Origin: Hydrogenophilales bacterium
GTDB lineage: Bacteria; Pseudomonadota; Gammaproteobacteria; Burkholderiales; Thiobacillaceae
Direction of reading: 5' to 3'
DNA: 64,000 nucleotides
Assembly: GCA_016195805.1 (NCBI GenBank)
Contig: JACPYT010000010.1
Coordinates: 1 to 64,000 of the forward strand
The notes beneath the pieces are model-generated. The model was not told the origin of the DNA. It worked only from the letters and a program-made list of their open reading frames with translations, and did no database searches. Position numbers and translations under genes: made by a program. Numbering within the stretch: the stretch's first letter is position 1; each line of letters starts with the position of its first letter. Below are positions 48,191-57,441 of the stretch, in pieces.

Positions 48191-49624
48191 ATGATTCGCA
48201 GAACCAAAATCGTCGCCACCCTCGGCCCCGCCTGTTCCGATCCCAAAACCCTGGATCGCATGATGGAAGCCGGCCTGGACGTGGTGCGCCTCAACTTTTC
48301 CCACGGCACGGCGCAGGACCACATCGACCGCGCCGAACTGGTGCGCTCGCTGGCGCGCACGCGCGGCCGCGCGGTCGGCGTGCTGGTTGACCTGCAGGGC
48401 CCGAAGATCCGCATCGGCAAGTTCAAGGACAACAAGATCACCCTGGCCAAGGGCGACACCTTCATCCTCGACGCCGCCTGCACGCTGGGCGACCAGACCC
48501 GCGTCGGCCTCGACTACAAGGAGCTGCCGAATGACGTGAAGCGGGGCGTGACGCTGCTGCTGGACGACGGCCGCATCGAATTCTGGGTCGAAGAGGTCAA
48601 GGGCGCGGAAATCATCTGCAAGGTGGTGCAGGGCGGCGTGCTGTCCAACAACAAGGGCATCAACCGCAAGGGCGGCGGCCTGTCGGCGTCGGCGCTGACC
48701 GAGAAGGACATCGAGGACATCAAGACCGCCGCGGCCCTGAAGGCGGACTACTTGGCGGTGTCGTTCCCGCGCTCCGGTGCCGACATGCGCCTGGCGCGCG
48801 AACTGCTGCGCGCGGCCGGCGGCAAGAGCCAGCTGGTCGCCAAGATCGAGCGCACCGAAGCGATCGAGCACTTGGAAGAAATCCTCGAAGCGTCCGACGC
48901 CATCATGGTGGCGCGCGGCGACCTCGGGGTGGAAGTCGGCGACGCGGCCGTGCCCGCACTGCAGAAGCGCATGATCCGCATGGCGATCGAGCGCAACAAG
49001 GTCGTCATCACGGCCACCCAGATGATGGAGTCGATGATCACCAGTCCGATCCCGACCCGCGCCGAGGTGTCCGACGTCGCCAACGCGGTGCTCGACGGCA
49101 CCGACGCGGTGATGCTGTCGGCCGAAACGGCGGCCGGGCAGTTCCCGGTCGAGGCGGTGCAGGCGATGGACCGCGTCTGTCTGGAAGCCGAAAAGGAAGC
49201 CGAACCAGTGTTCACCAAGGAGCGGCTCGACCACAGCTTCCTGCGCGCCGACGAGGCGATCGCCATGTCGGCGGTGTTCACCTCGGTCCACCTCAACATC
49301 AAGGCGATCGCCGCGCTCACCGAATCCGGCAACACCTGCCTGTGGATGAGCCGGCTGTCGACCCGGGTGCCGGTCTATGCCTTGACACCCCAGGTCGAAA
49401 CCCGTAGAAAAGTCACTCTTTTCCGCGGCGTCTACCCGATCAACCTGAAAACCGCCAGCAAGGAACGCGACGCGCTGCTGGCCGAAGCCGAGGAAGAGCT
49501 GCGGCGGCGTGGCGCAGTGCGCGACGGCGACCTGATCCTGTTGACCATCGGCGAGCCCATCGGGCAGTCGGGCGGCACCAACACCATGAAGATCGTCCGC
49601 GTCGGCGGCTCGAAAAAATCCTGA
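48191..49624 (+). CDS. pyk: Pyruvate kinase
   Basis: A 477-residue enzyme making pyruvate and ATP from phosphoenolpyruvate: RRTKIVATLGPAC, VRLNFSHG, LVDLQGPKIRIG, the active-site strand MVARGDLGVEVG, and ITATQMMESMI. The C-terminal effector domain is present. No Shine-Dalgarno sequence is obvious; the start lies right after the inverted repeat. Confidence 0.96.
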   Translation: MIRRTKIVATLGPACSDPKTLDRMMEAGLDVVRLNFSHGTAQDHIDRAELVRSLARTRGRAVGVLVDLQGPKIRIGKFKDNKITLAKGDTFILDAACTLGDQTRVGLDYKELPNDVKRGVTLLLDDGRIEFWVEEVKGAEIICKVVQGGVLSNNKGINRKGGGLSASALTEKDIEDIKTAAALKADYLAVSFPRSGADMRLARELLRAAGGKSQLVAKIERTEAIEHLEEILEASDAIMVARGDLGVEVGDAAVPALQKRMIRMAIERNKVVITATQMMESMITSPIPTRAEVSDVANAVLDGTDAVMLSAETAAGQFPVEAVQAMDRVCLEAEKEAEPVFTKERLDHSFLRADEAIAMSAVFTSVHLNIKAIAALTESGNTCLWMSRLSTRVPVYALTPQVETRRKVTLFRGVYPINLKTASKERDALLAEAEEELRRRGAVRDGDLILLTIGEPIGQSGGTNTMKIVRVGGSKKS

Positions 49625-49658
49625 TACTGAAGCAAATTTTTAACCTAGGAGAGTGTAA

Positions 49659-50726
49659 ATGGCCCTGATTTCCCTTCGTCAACTGCTCGATCATGCCGCC
49701 GAGAACGGCTATGGCCTGCCCGCGTTCAACGTCAACAACATGGAACAGGTGCATGCCATCATGCAGGCCGCCGCCGCCGTCGATTCGCCGGTGATCCTGC
49801 AAGGCTCCGCCGGCGCCCGCTCCTATGCCGGCGAACCCTTCCTGCGCCACCTGATCCTGGCCGCCATCGAAATGTATCCGCAGATTCCCGTCTGCATGCA
49901 CCAGGACCACGGGGCATCCCCCAGCATCTGCTTCCGCTCCATCCAGTCCGGCTTCAGCTCGGTGATGATGGACGGCTCGCTGAAGGAAGACGGCAAGACT
50001 CCCGCCAGCTACGAATACAACGTCGAGACCACCCGCAAGGTGTCCGAACTGGCCCACGCCTGCGGCGTGTCGGTCGAAGGCGAACTGGGTTGCCTCGGCT
50101 CGCTCGAGACCGGCAAGGCCGGCGAGGAAGACGGCCACGGTGCCGAAGGCACGCTGGACCACTCCATGCTGCTGACCGACCCCAACGAGGCCGCCGACTT
50201 CGTGACCAAGACCAAGGTCGACGCCCTGGCGATCGCCATCGGCACCTCGCATGGCGCCTACAAGTTCACCCAGAAGCCCACCGGCAAGGTGCTGCGCATC
50301 GACCGCGTGAAGGAAATCCATGCCCGCATCCCCAACGTCCACCTGGTGATGCACGGCTCCTCCTCGGTGCCGGAAGACTGGCTCGCCATCATCAACAGCT
50401 ACGGCGGCGACATGGGCCAGACCTACGGCGTGCCGGTCGAAGAGATCGTCGAAGGCATCAAGAACGGCGTGCGCAAGGTCAACATCGACACCGACCTGCG
50501 CATGGCCTCCACCGGCGCCATCCGCAAGCACCTGGCCGAGAACAAGTCCAACTTCGACCCGCGCAAATTCCTCAAGGAAGCCACCAAAGGCATGAGCGAC
50601 ATCTGCAAGGCCCGCTACGAAGCCTTCGGTGCCGCCGGCCAGGCCAGCAAGATCAAGAAGGTCTTCAACCTGGAAGAGATGCAGAAGCGTTACGACAAGG
50701 GCGAACTGGATCCCAAGGTCAACTGA
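49659..50726 (+). CDS. fba: Class II fructose-bisphosphate aldolase
   Basis: A 355-residue zinc-dependent aldolase of the Calvin-cycle subtype. Metal and active-site regions are visible: [11 protein letters not shown] (zinc His and Asp), [23 protein letters not shown], and [20 protein letters not shown] precedes the ATG. It is the last gene of the carbon cluster and is followed by a terminator. Confidence 0.96.
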   Translation: MALISLRQLLDHAAENGYGLPAFNVNNMEQVHAIMQAAAAVDSPVILQGSAGARSYAGEPFLRHLILAAIEMYPQIPVCMHQDHGASPSICFRSIQSGFSSVMMDGSLKEDGKTPASYEYNVETTRKVSELAHACGVSVEGELGCLGSLETGKAGEEDGHGAEGTLDHSMLLTDPNEAADFVTKTKVDALAIAIGTSHGAYKFTQKPTGKVLRIDRVKEIHARIPNVHLVMHGSSSVPEDWLAIINSYGGDMGQTYGVPVEEIVEGIKNGVRKVNIDTDLRMASTGAIRKHLAENKSNFDPRKFLKEATKGMSDICKARYEAFGAAGQASKIKKVFNLEEMQKRYDKGELDPKVN

Positions 50727-50758
50727 TCGTCGGCTTGCCGAAATCGGATGCTGAAATC

Positions 50759-50787
50759 AAATGGGACGCTGCGGCGTCCCATTTTTT
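50759..50787 (+). terminator. Rho-independent terminator after fba
   Basis: ATGGGACGC and GCGTCCCAT form a 9-bp perfect stem with loop TGCG, followed by six T (50782-50787). Confidence 0.88.
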
Positions 50788-51007
50788 ATGTGTCCACGGG
50801 TGCCGAAGTTGAATGGTTTGATGGGCGCTTTCGGCCAAAAGGAGACATTGGCCTGGATAATTTACGTGTCCGCTAACCCTTCAAGAAGAGACGTTCAGCC
50901 TGTCCGCATAATTGCGGGCTTATGACTAAATATATAAGAAAAATAAAGTGACTAAGAATCAGGAGGACAGGTGGTCATGAGGGGCGCAGCCCGTTACGTT
51001 AAACATT

Positions 51008-51490
51008 ATGCGCTTGACTGAAACGCTCAATCTCGACGAGATGCCCGCCTACACGAAGGCCGAGATGGCGGCGCACCAGCTCGAACGCGCCTTGCGCCTA
51101 TTTCTCGACGAAACTGATTACGTTTGCGCAATCACTCTGGCCGGCGCTAGCGAGGAAATTCTTGGAAAGCTGTTGGAGAAGTCTGGCAAGGAGCACTCTC
51201 TTGGATCGCTTGTTAAGGCGTGCGTTGCTGTCGGAAGGAATGTTCATGGTGAGGAATGGTCACCGAAGCTCTTCGTAACGATGGCTAATGAATTTCGGGA
51301 CGGTTTGAAACATTACACAGACGGTCAGTCCATTACTGTGCCAAGGGAGGCGGCGGTGGAAATTCTGGATCGCGCGATCGAGAACTACTGGCTATTTACG
51401 GAACAGGAAACTCCCCTCATGCGTCGCTTCATGGAAGAAGTGCATGGTGCTAAGGGTAAGGTGCGAAGACCGGAGGCAGCGAATGAATAG
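51008..51490 (+). CDS. Cassette gene of unknown function (160 aa)
   Basis: A soluble, helical, acidic protein (MRLTETLNLDEMPAYTK...). I recognise no family. Its composition and codon use are more AT-rich than the flanking fba and rep genes. There is no clear ribosome-binding site within the few bases between the core site and ATG; GAGGGG lies about 20 bp upstream. It overlaps the following lipoprotein gene by 8 bp, so the two are probably translated together. Confidence 0.65.
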   Translation: MRLTETLNLDEMPAYTKAEMAAHQLERALRLFLDETDYVCAITLAGASEEILGKLLEKSGKEHSLGSLVKACVAVGRNVHGEEWSPKLFVTMANEFRDGLKHYTDGQSITVPREAAVEILDRAIENYWLFTEQETPLMRRFMEEVHGAKGKVRRPEAANE

Positions 51491-51758
51491 CAAGTCCGTT
51501 CTGATCGGATTACTAGCCATGGTTCTCGCTGCGTGTGGGAAGCAGTCTGCCGGCGAGCCTAGTCAGCTTGTAGTTCTCTACAAGAACGAAGTCGCACCAG
51601 GAAATAGCATAGTGTCATTTCTGAGCTACAACGACCCGACAGGGCAGTATGCGACGATGCATTGTGAAGTGCTTCGTGACGCATATTACGCAAAGGAAGG
51701 TACTCCATATGTCTGCTCTACGGTGGTATTCGCGGAATTCAAACCAACAATTAAGTAG
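51483..51758 (+). CDS. Small cassette-encoded lipoprotein (91 aa)
   Basis: A 91-residue protein with a lipoprotein signal (SVLIGLLAMVLAACGK; lipobox LAAC). The short mature domain has two Cys (MHCEVLRD and YVCSTVV) that could form a disulfide. It has no recognised family. GGAGG lies just upstream of the ATG, inside the 3' end of the preceding gene. It ends 6 bp before the attC-like site. Confidence 0.6.
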   Translation: MNSKSVLIGLLAMVLAACGKQSAGEPSQLVVLYKNEVAPGNSIVSFLSYNDPTGQYATMHCEVLRDAYYAKEGTPYVCSTVVFAEFKPTIK

Positions 51759-51764
51759 GCTAGC

Positions 51765-51826
51765 GCCCAACAATTCGCTGGCGCGACGGCCCTGGCGGGC
51801 CGGCGGCCTAAGCTCAACCGTTGAAT
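51765..51826 (+). other. attC-like recombination site
   Basis: R'' core GCCCAAC (RYYYAAC) at 51765-51771 and R' core GTTGAAT (GTTRRRY) at 51820-51826 flank an imperfect palindrome. Its tip is GGCCC-TGGC-GGGCC, and GCTGGC / GGCCTAAGC pair on the arms. The 62-bp length is within the usual attC range. The AACAATTCG phrase after R'' is typical of many known attC sites. Confidence 0.65.
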
Positions 51827-51950
51827 GTCAGTTTCCTGAACCCAGATCAGACAATGGGTTCTGGGCTCTGAGCTTCCGCTTCGGGTCGGAAACAGTCACT
51901 GAGCAACCTAGTTAACATTGGTGCGCTAACGCCGGTTGAGCCATCCGGGT

Positions 51951-53933
51951 TCAGCCCAGCATCGCCTTCAACGCCGCCAGCCGGTCGCTGCCGCTGGCCT
52001 TGGCATCGGCGCTGGAGGGCTTCTCCGGCTGGCGCACGTCGTCGCCGAGTTCGTCGATGAAGCGCGACGGGTCGCACGCCACCGATTCGCGGGCGCGCTT
52101 GCGGCGTGAACAATAGGACAGCGTCAGCGACTTCTTCGCACGGGTGACGCCGACGTACATCAGGCGGCGTTCCTCCTCGAGGCGCCCTTCGTCGACCGCG
52201 TCGCGGTGCGGCAGGATGTTCTCCTCGACGCCGACCAGGAACACGTGGCCGAATTCCAGCCCCTTGGCGGCGTGCAGGGTGGACAGGCGAACCGCGTCGG
52301 GCTCTTCCTCCTCGCGGCCTTCCAGTAGGGTGATCAGCGCGATGGTCTGCGTCAGCTGCAGCAGGTCCTTCTCGTCTTCCTCGCCCTTCTTGGCGATCCA
52401 GGTGGCGAATTCGAGCACGTTGTTCCACTTGGTCTGCGCCGCGCGCTGGTCGTCCTGATCGAACAGGTAGACCTCGTAGTCGATGGTTTTCAGCAGGTCG
52501 TTCAACAACTCGCCGGCCGGCTCGCGCGGTACGCGCTCCTCCATGCGGTTGATGAAGTTGCAGAACTCGACCAGCGGCGCCAGCTGGCGCTCGCCGATCT
52601 GTGATGCGGCCGCGGCGGAAAACACCGCTTCGAACAGGCTGACGTGCAGGGTGGCGGCGACCTGGCCGAGCTTCTCCAGCGTCGCCGCGCCGATGCCGCG
52701 CTTGGGCGTGGTGACCGCGCGGATGAAGGCAGGATCGTCGTCGCCGTTGGCGATCAGGCGCAGGTAGGCAATCACGTCCTTGATCTCGGCGCGGTCGAAG
52801 AACGACTGCCCGCCGGACAGCTGATACGGCACCTTCTCGTTCCTGAGCGCCTGCTCGAAGATGCGCGCCTGGTAGTTGCCGCGGTAGAGGATGGCGTAGT
52901 CGCGCCATTCGGTGCGGTGCTGGAACTTGTGCGACAGGAGGCGCATCACCACCGACTCGGCCTCGTGCTCGTCGTCCTTGGTGGGCATCACCTGGATGGC
53001 GTCGCCCAGGCCGAGGTCGCTCCACAGGCGCTTCTCGAACAGCTTGGGGTTGTTGGCAATGAGGCTGTTGGCGGCTTTCAGGATGCGCACGCTCGAGCGA
53101 TAGTTCTGCTCCAGCTTGACCACATGCAGGTGCGGGTAGTCCTCGTTCAGCTGGCGCAGGTTGTCGGCCGAGGCGCCGCGCCAGCCGTAGATCGCCTGGT
53201 CGTCGTCGCCGACCGCGGTGAAGGCCGCGCGCACGCCGGTGAGCTTCTGCAGCAGGCGGTACTGCGCCACGTTGGTGTCCTGGTATTCGTCGACCAGGAT
53301 GTGGCGCAGCCGGTTCTGCCATTTCTCGCGCAGTTCGGCGTGCGTGTCCAGCAGCTCGGCCGGCAGGCGGATGAGGTCGTCGAAATCGACCGCCTGGTAG
53401 GCGCGCAGGGTGGCGTCGTAGCGGTCATAGATCTTGGCGTAGGCGCGCGCGTTGTCGTCCTCGGCGGTAGCAAGCGCGGCGGCGGGCGACTTCAGCTCGT
53501 TCTTCCACAGCGAGATGCGCGACACCGCGCGGCGGATTTCCTGCTTGTCGGTGGTCTTGATGATTTCCGAGACGATGCCCGCGGCGTCGGCCGAATCGAG
53601 GATGGAAAACGCCGGCTTCAGTTCGGCGAATTTTGCGTCCTCGCGCAGCATGCGTAAGCCCATCGAGTGGAAGGTGGTGACGATCAGGCCTTTGGTGTTG
53701 ACGCCCTGGGTGAGCTTGGCGGCGCGTTCCTGCATTTCGTGCGCGGCCTTGTTGGTGAAGGTGATGGCGGCGATCGAGCCCGGCTTGTAGCCGCATTCGC
53801 CGATCAGGTAGGCGATCTTGTGGGTGATCACCCGCGTCTTGCCCGAGCCGGCGCCGGCCAGTACCAGCAAGGGGCCGTCGAGGTACTTCGCCGCCTCGCG
53901 CTGCGGCGGATTGAGCGCGGCGAGCAGGCTCAT
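51951..53933 (-). CDS. rep: ATP-dependent DNA helicase Rep (UvrD/Rep superfamily 1)
   Basis: A 660-residue SF1A helicase that clears obstacles ahead of replication forks and unwinds 3' to 5'. Motifs: Q motif ([10 protein letters not shown]), Walker [14 protein letters not shown], Ia [79 protein letters not shown]. The sequence after GKT ([15 protein letters not shown]) follows Rep rather than UvrD. The start MSLLAALN at 53933 overlaps the glutaredoxin-like gene by 4 bp. Confidence 0.9.
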   Translation of the reverse strand: MSLLAALNPPQREAAKYLDGPLLVLAGAGSGKTRVITHKIAYLIGECGYKPGSIAAITFTNKAAHEMQERAAKLTQGVNTKGLIVTTFHSMGLRMLREDAKFAELKPAFSILDSADAAGIVSEIIKTTDKQEIRRAVSRISLWKNELKSPAAALATAEDDNARAYAKIYDRYDATLRAYQAVDFDDLIRLPAELLDTHAELREKWQNRLRHILVDEYQDTNVAQYRLLQKLTGVRAAFTAVGDDDQAIYGWRGASADNLRQLNEDYPHLHVVKLEQNYRSSVRILKAANSLIANNPKLFEKRLWSDLGLGDAIQVMPTKDDEHEAESVVMRLLSHKFQHRTEWRDYAILYRGNYQARIFEQALRNEKVPYQLSGGQSFFDRAEIKDVIAYLRLIANGDDDPAFIRAVTTPKRGIGAATLEKLGQVAATLHVSLFEAVFSAAAASQIGERQLAPLVEFCNFINRMEERVPREPAGELLNDLLKTIDYEVYLFDQDDQRAAQTKWNNVLEFATWIAKKGEEDEKDLLQLTQTIALITLLEGREEEEPDAVRLSTLHAAKGLEFGHVFLVGVEENILPHRDAVDEGRLEEERRLMYVGVTRAKKSLTLSYCSRRKRARESVACDPSRFIDELGDDVRQPEKPSSADAKASGSDRLAALKAMLG

Positions 53934-54331
53934 GCCGCGGCTGTTTCGCCGAATTCGGAATTCAGGTAGGCGTTGATGGCGTCCGACTCGTACAGCCAGG
54001 TTTTCTGGCCGTTGGCGTCGGCGATCAGCAGGCACGGCACCTGTGCTTTGCCGCCGCCGGCGATCAGGGCTTCGCGGTGAGCCGGGTCATGCTGGGCATT
54101 GCGCAGCGCGATGTCGAGCGACAGGCGCTGCATCGTCCGCCGGGTCTTCAGGCAGAACGGGCAGGTGGGGTAGTGGTACAGCGCCAGGCTGCGCGTGCGC
54201 GCGTCGACGGCCTGCTGCGCGGCAGCGGGACGCGCGATGCCCTTCGGGCGCGTCAGCCAGTAGCCCAGCAGCATGAAGGGGGCGAGGATGAGACGCAGGG
54301 TACGGAAAAACAGGCGGATCAGGGGTTTCAT
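53930..54331 (-). CDS. Glutaredoxin/GST-N-domain protein with membrane anchor
   Basis: A 133-residue protein: an N-terminal hydrophobic helix (about 8-27) and a thioredoxin-fold domain with [17 protein letters not shown] (CPFC active site) and a cis-Pro segment (AQVPCLLI), ending [13 protein letters not shown] as in GST N-terminal domains. It is probably a membrane-tethered glutathione-linked redox protein. The ATGA overlap with rep indicates co-transcription, though no functional link is known. Confidence 0.8.
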   Translation of the reverse strand: MKPLIRLFFRTLRLILAPFMLLGYWLTRPKGIARPAAAQQAVDARTRSLALYHYPTCPFCLKTRRTMQRLSLDIALRNAQHDPAHREALIAGGGKAQVPCLLIADANGQKTWLYESDAINAYLNSEFGETAAA

Positions 54332-54409
54332 GGCGCAGGCGTCACAAGAGGTTCAGGCGGGAGCGCTATGATGCGAATCAACACAGCACATAAAGAAACC
54401 GTATTTTAT

Positions 54410-55231
54410 ATGCCTACCTATGCCATTGGCGATCTTCAGGGATGTCACACGTCCCTGCTGCATTTGCTGGATGAAATCCGATTCGACCCGGCAGCCGACC
54501 GGCTGTGGCTCGTCGGCGATCTGGTCAACCGCGGACCGGATTCGCTGGCTGTGCTGCGGACCGTCAGAAACCTGGGGGACGCCGCCATCAGCGTGCTCGG
54601 CAACCACGATCTGCACCTGCTGGCGCTGGCCGAGGGCTTCGGACGTGCGCACAAGGGCGATACGCTCGACGCGGTCCTGAGTGCGCCCGACCGCGATGAA
54701 CTGCTGCACTGGCTGCGGCAGCAGAAACTGGCCTGGCGCGAAGGCGATTTCCTGATGGTGCATGCGGGCGTGCTGCCGGCCTGGACGGTCGACGACACCA
54801 TGCAGTGCGCAGCGGAAGCCGAGGCAGCGTTGCGAGGCGCGCATTACCGCGATTTTTTCGCGCAGATGTACGGCAACGCGCCGGTTGCCTGGGATGAGGG
54901 CCTGCAAGGCATCGAGCGTCTGCGGGTGATCGTCAACGCCTTCACCCGGCTGCGCTACTGCTCGCTGGAAGGCGAGATGGAGTTCCATCACAAGGGCGCG
55001 CCCGGCACCCAGCCGGCCGGTTGGCTGCCGTGGTTCGAGGTACCGGGGCGCAGGAGCGTCGAGGCGACGATCGTCATCGGCCATTGGTCGACGCTCGGAC
55101 TGATCAACCGCAAGGACCTGGTCGCGCTGGATACCGGCTGCCTGTGGGGCGGCAGGCTGACCGCGGTCAGCCTGGAGGACCGGCAGGTGTTTGCGGTGCA
55201 GTGCCCGCAGATGCAACGCCCAAAAGGCTAG
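54410..55231 (+). CDS. apaH: Symmetrical bis(5'-nucleosyl)-tetraphosphatase ApaH
   Basis: A 273-residue metallophosphatase that splits Ap4A into two ADP. Motifs: [10 protein letters not shown] (GD.xG), [14 protein letters not shown] (GDxVxRG), [13 protein letters not shown] (GNH), and [20 protein letters not shown] near the C-terminus. The length equals E. coli ApaH. The ATG at 54410 begins the conserved N-terminus. The 3' end overlaps the convergent acyltransferase gene by 65 bp. Confidence 0.95.
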   Translation: MPTYAIGDLQGCHTSLLHLLDEIRFDPAADRLWLVGDLVNRGPDSLAVLRTVRNLGDAAISVLGNHDLHLLALAEGFGRAHKGDTLDAVLSAPDRDELLHWLRQQKLAWREGDFLMVHAGVLPAWTVDDTMQCAAEAEAALRGAHYRDFFAQMYGNAPVAWDEGLQGIERLRVIVNAFTRLRYCSLEGEMEFHHKGAPGTQPAGWLPWFEVPGRRSVEATIVIGHWSTLGLINRKDLVALDTGCLWGGRLTAVSLEDRQVFAVQCPQMQRPKG

Positions 55232-55961
55232 CGGTGGCGGCTTCCGCCTGTGCCGCCAGATCCCGCCGGTGGCCGTTGGGCAGGATCGGATCGCCGAAAT
55301 GTAGTTCGGCGACGAGGCCCGGTTCGCTGACGATCTGCATCAGGCTCTGCCACATGCTGAGGTCGTCGATATAGGCGGGCGCGGCGCTGTATTCACCGCC
55401 CAGCGTGCGGTAGCGCAGGGCCGCCGGCACGATCGGGCAATTCAGTTCGACCGCCGGCTGCAGCAGCGACGGCATGAAGCGGCGCAGCCCCTTGCCGTCA
55501 CCGGTGGTGCCTTCGGGAAACACGGCGACCCAGGCGCCGGACTGCATCAGCGCGCGCATCTCGGTATTGATGCGAGCCGTATCGGCACGGCGGCCGCGTT
55601 CGATGAAGAGGGTGCCGGTCTTGTGCGCCAGCCAGCCCGCCACCGGCCAGTTGCGCACCTCGGCCTTGGAAACGAAGTGCACCCGCTGGGCCGCATAGAT
55701 CAGATAGATGTCCAGCCACGACACGTGATTGCATACCAGCAGTGCGCCACCGGGCAGGCGCGGCGCAGTATCAGCCTGCAACCGTACGCCGAGCACCCGC
55801 AGCAAGCGCCGCGCCCAGGCCATGATGCGGCGGTCGCGTCGCGCGGGGCTGAGCAGGGGGAAGATCAGTCCGGCCAGCACGACGCCCCACGCGAGGTGCA
55901 GCATCAGCTGGCCGATGCGGAGGGCGCGGCGCAGGGAAACGGGGAAATAGGCAAGAACCAT
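55167..55961 (-). CDS. olsA: 1-acyl-glycerol-3-phosphate / lyso-ornithine-lipid acyltransferase (PlsC family)
   Basis: A 264-residue membrane-associated acyltransferase with an N-terminal hydrophobic helix and the four PlsC blocks: NHVSWLD (catalytic His-Asp), [20 protein letters not shown] and CPIVPAAL. The gene lies 30-75 bp after an OlsB-like gene on the same strand, so OlsA function (the second acylation step of ornithine-lipid synthesis) is favoured over general phosphatidic acid synthesis; this is inference from pairing. The start is uncertain (55961 or about 56003). Confidence 0.78.
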   Translation of the reverse strand: MVLAYFPVSLRRALRIGQLMLHLAWGVVLAGLIFPLLSPARRDRRIMAWARRLLRVLGVRLQADTAPRLPGGALLVCNHVSWLDIYLIYAAQRVHFVSKAEVRNWPVAGWLAHKTGTLFIERGRRADTARINTEMRALMQSGAWVAVFPEGTTGDGKGLRRFMPSLLQPAVELNCPIVPAALRYRTLGGEYSAAPAYIDDLSMWQSLMQIVSEPGLVAELHFGDPILPNGHRRDLAAQAEAATASLLGVASAGTAPQTPAGPPG

Positions 55962-56036
55962 CCAGCCATTGTACGACGCTACGCGTATCGACCCGAGGGG
56001 CATCAAGGGCAGACCATGCTTGAACGACCGTGCCGC

Positions 56037-56786
56037 TCAGCCGATGAGGCGGCGGGCATAACTGCGGTTGAGTTGCGCCATCGGCAACAGCATCAGGAGG
56101 TCGGCGGTGTTGAAGTCGGGGTCCCACGCCGGATCGCCGCATACCAGCGCACCCAGCCGGCTGTAACCCTTGATCAGCGGCGGCAGCGCAACGGTCTGGC
56201 CGTTGTCGAGCGATTCGACCGGCAGGCGGGTGCGCGGGGTGGCGCGCCACTCGATCGGCGCGAGATGGCGTACGGCCAGCTGGCGATGCACGCCGGCGGC
56301 GATGTGGCCGCCATCGGCCATGCCGATGCTGGCGCAGCCGACGATGTATTCGTAGCCATAGCGCGTCATGTATTCGGCCAGCCCCATCCACAGGCGGGCG
56401 ATGACGGCACCGCTGCGGTGGCCCGGGTGAACGCACGAGCGCCCCAGTTCGGCCATGCGCGGACGCAGGAAGTGCAGGCGGGTCAGATCGAATTCCTGCT
56501 CGGAGTAATAGCTGCCGACGCGCTTGGCAGCGTCGGGGGGCAGGATGCGATAGGTGCCGACGACTTCGCCCCGGTCGAGGTCGCGGACCAGCAGGTGGTC
56601 GCAGAAGGGATCGTACAGGTCGATGTCGTGTCCCGGCAGGATGGACGACAGGCGCGCGCCCATCTCCTCGGCGAATACCTTGTAGCGCAGGCGCTGCGCC
56701 TCGCGGATTTCACTGTCGTCCACCGCCAGCGACACGTGGTAGCGGCTGGCGGAGGCGGATTGCAGGTTGCTGCGAACGTCGAGCAT
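56037..56786 (-). CDS. olsB: OlsB-like GNAT acyltransferase
   Basis: A 249-residue N-acyltransferase of the hemolysin-like/OlsB type (Acetyltransf_5): REAQRLRYKVFAEEMGA, DIDLYDPFCDHLLVRD, VGTYRILPP, FLRPRMAELGRSCVHPGHR, and IKGYSRLGALVCGDPAWDPDF. OlsB attaches a 3-hydroxyacyl chain to ornithine to make lyso-ornithine lipid. GGGAG precedes the ATG. It is followed by the PlsC-family gene, the usual ols order. Specific substrate remains inferred. Confidence 0.8.
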   Translation of the reverse strand: MLDVRSNLQSASASRYHVSLAVDDSEIREAQRLRYKVFAEEMGARLSSILPGHDIDLYDPFCDHLLVRDLDRGEVVGTYRILPPDAAKRVGSYYSEQEFDLTRLHFLRPRMAELGRSCVHPGHRSGAVIARLWMGLAEYMTRYGYEYIVGCASIGMADGGHIAAGVHRQLAVRHLAPIEWRATPRTRLPVESLDNGQTVALPPLIKGYSRLGALVCGDPAWDPDFNTADLLMLLPMAQLNRSYARRLIG

Positions 56787-56867
56787 GGGGCACTCCCATT
56801 GATGGAATGCGCCCAGCTTAGAGACCGGGTGTTAACCCGGCATGACGTTCAGATTTCGGAATGATGA

Positions 56868-56904
56868 CCGGCACCCGCATCCGACCTCCGGATGCGGGTG
56901 CCGG
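56868..56904 (-). terminator. Perfect 16-bp stem-loop after the glycine-zipper gene
   Basis: CCGGCACCCGCATCCG (56868-56883) pairs perfectly with CGGATGCGGGTGCCGG (56889-56904) around a 5-base loop, 8 bp after the stop codon of the minus-strand lipoprotein gene. No U-run follows, so it may be a weak or bidirectional terminator. Confidence 0.6.
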
Positions 56905-56911
56905 CATCGCT

Positions 56912-57376
56912 TCAATGCGATACGCGCGTGGCGCCGCCGCCGGACAGGACTCGTACGCGATCGCCCACCCGGAATTCCTCATCCGCCGCCTGGGTGATGG
57001 CGAGCATCCGCCCCGAATCGAGCCTGACGGTGATTTCCACGCCTTTCTGGCGGGTCACCGCTTCTTCCGCCGCGGCGCCACCGAGGCCTCCCAGAACGGC
57101 ACCGACCGTTGCGCCGACGATGCTGCCGCGACCGCCGCCGACCGTGCTGCCGGCCACGCCGCCGACAACGGCGCCCGCACCCGCGCCGATCGGCGTCTTG
57201 GTGCCTTCGATGTTCACTTCACGCACCGATTCCACGACGCCCATCTGGACTTCCTGCACGGCCCGGGTCTGGTCGCGGCTGTAATCCTTGCCGCCGGTGC
57301 CGCTGGCGCAGCCGCCGAGCGCGGTCAAGGCCGCGGCAAGCAGGGTGACGGTGACGATTGCGGGGGATTTTTTCAT
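56912..57376 (-). CDS. Glycine-zipper 2TM lipoprotein (SlyB-like)
   Basis: A 154-residue outer-membrane-type lipoprotein: lipobox ALGGCAS, then a glycine-zipper double helix (PIGAGAGAVVGGVAGSTVGG; GSIVGATVGAVLGGLGGAAA), and a C-terminal small beta domain (EITVRLDSGRMLAITQ). SlyB-like proteins sit in the envelope and help under stress. It is a single gene ending in a strong stem-loop. Confidence 0.82.
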   Translation of the reverse strand: MKKSPAIVTVTLLAAALTALGGCASGTGGKDYSRDQTRAVQEVQMGVVESVREVNIEGTKTPIGAGAGAVVGGVAGSTVGGGRGSIVGATVGAVLGGLGGAAAEEAVTRQKGVEITVRLDSGRMLAITQAADEEFRVGDRVRVLSGGGATRVSH

Positions 57377-57441
57377 GATGCCTGTCCTCTGGTTGCACTT
57401 GTTTCACTATAAGCGATGAGACCGTCGAGCTTCGGCGTGGT

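Larger units (their letters stand above)
50999..51820 (+). mobile_element. Putative integron gene cassette (822 bp, two ORFs)
   Basis: The left boundary GTTAAAC (50998-51004) is a GTTRRRY core site. The right boundary GTTGAAT (51820-51826) ends a 62-bp attC-like palindrome. Recombination between G and TT at each site would excise exactly this segment. The first ORF begins four bases after the left core site and the second ends just before the attC, the standard cassette layout. The segment is less GC-rich than both neighbours. No intI gene is present in the window. Confidence 0.65.
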
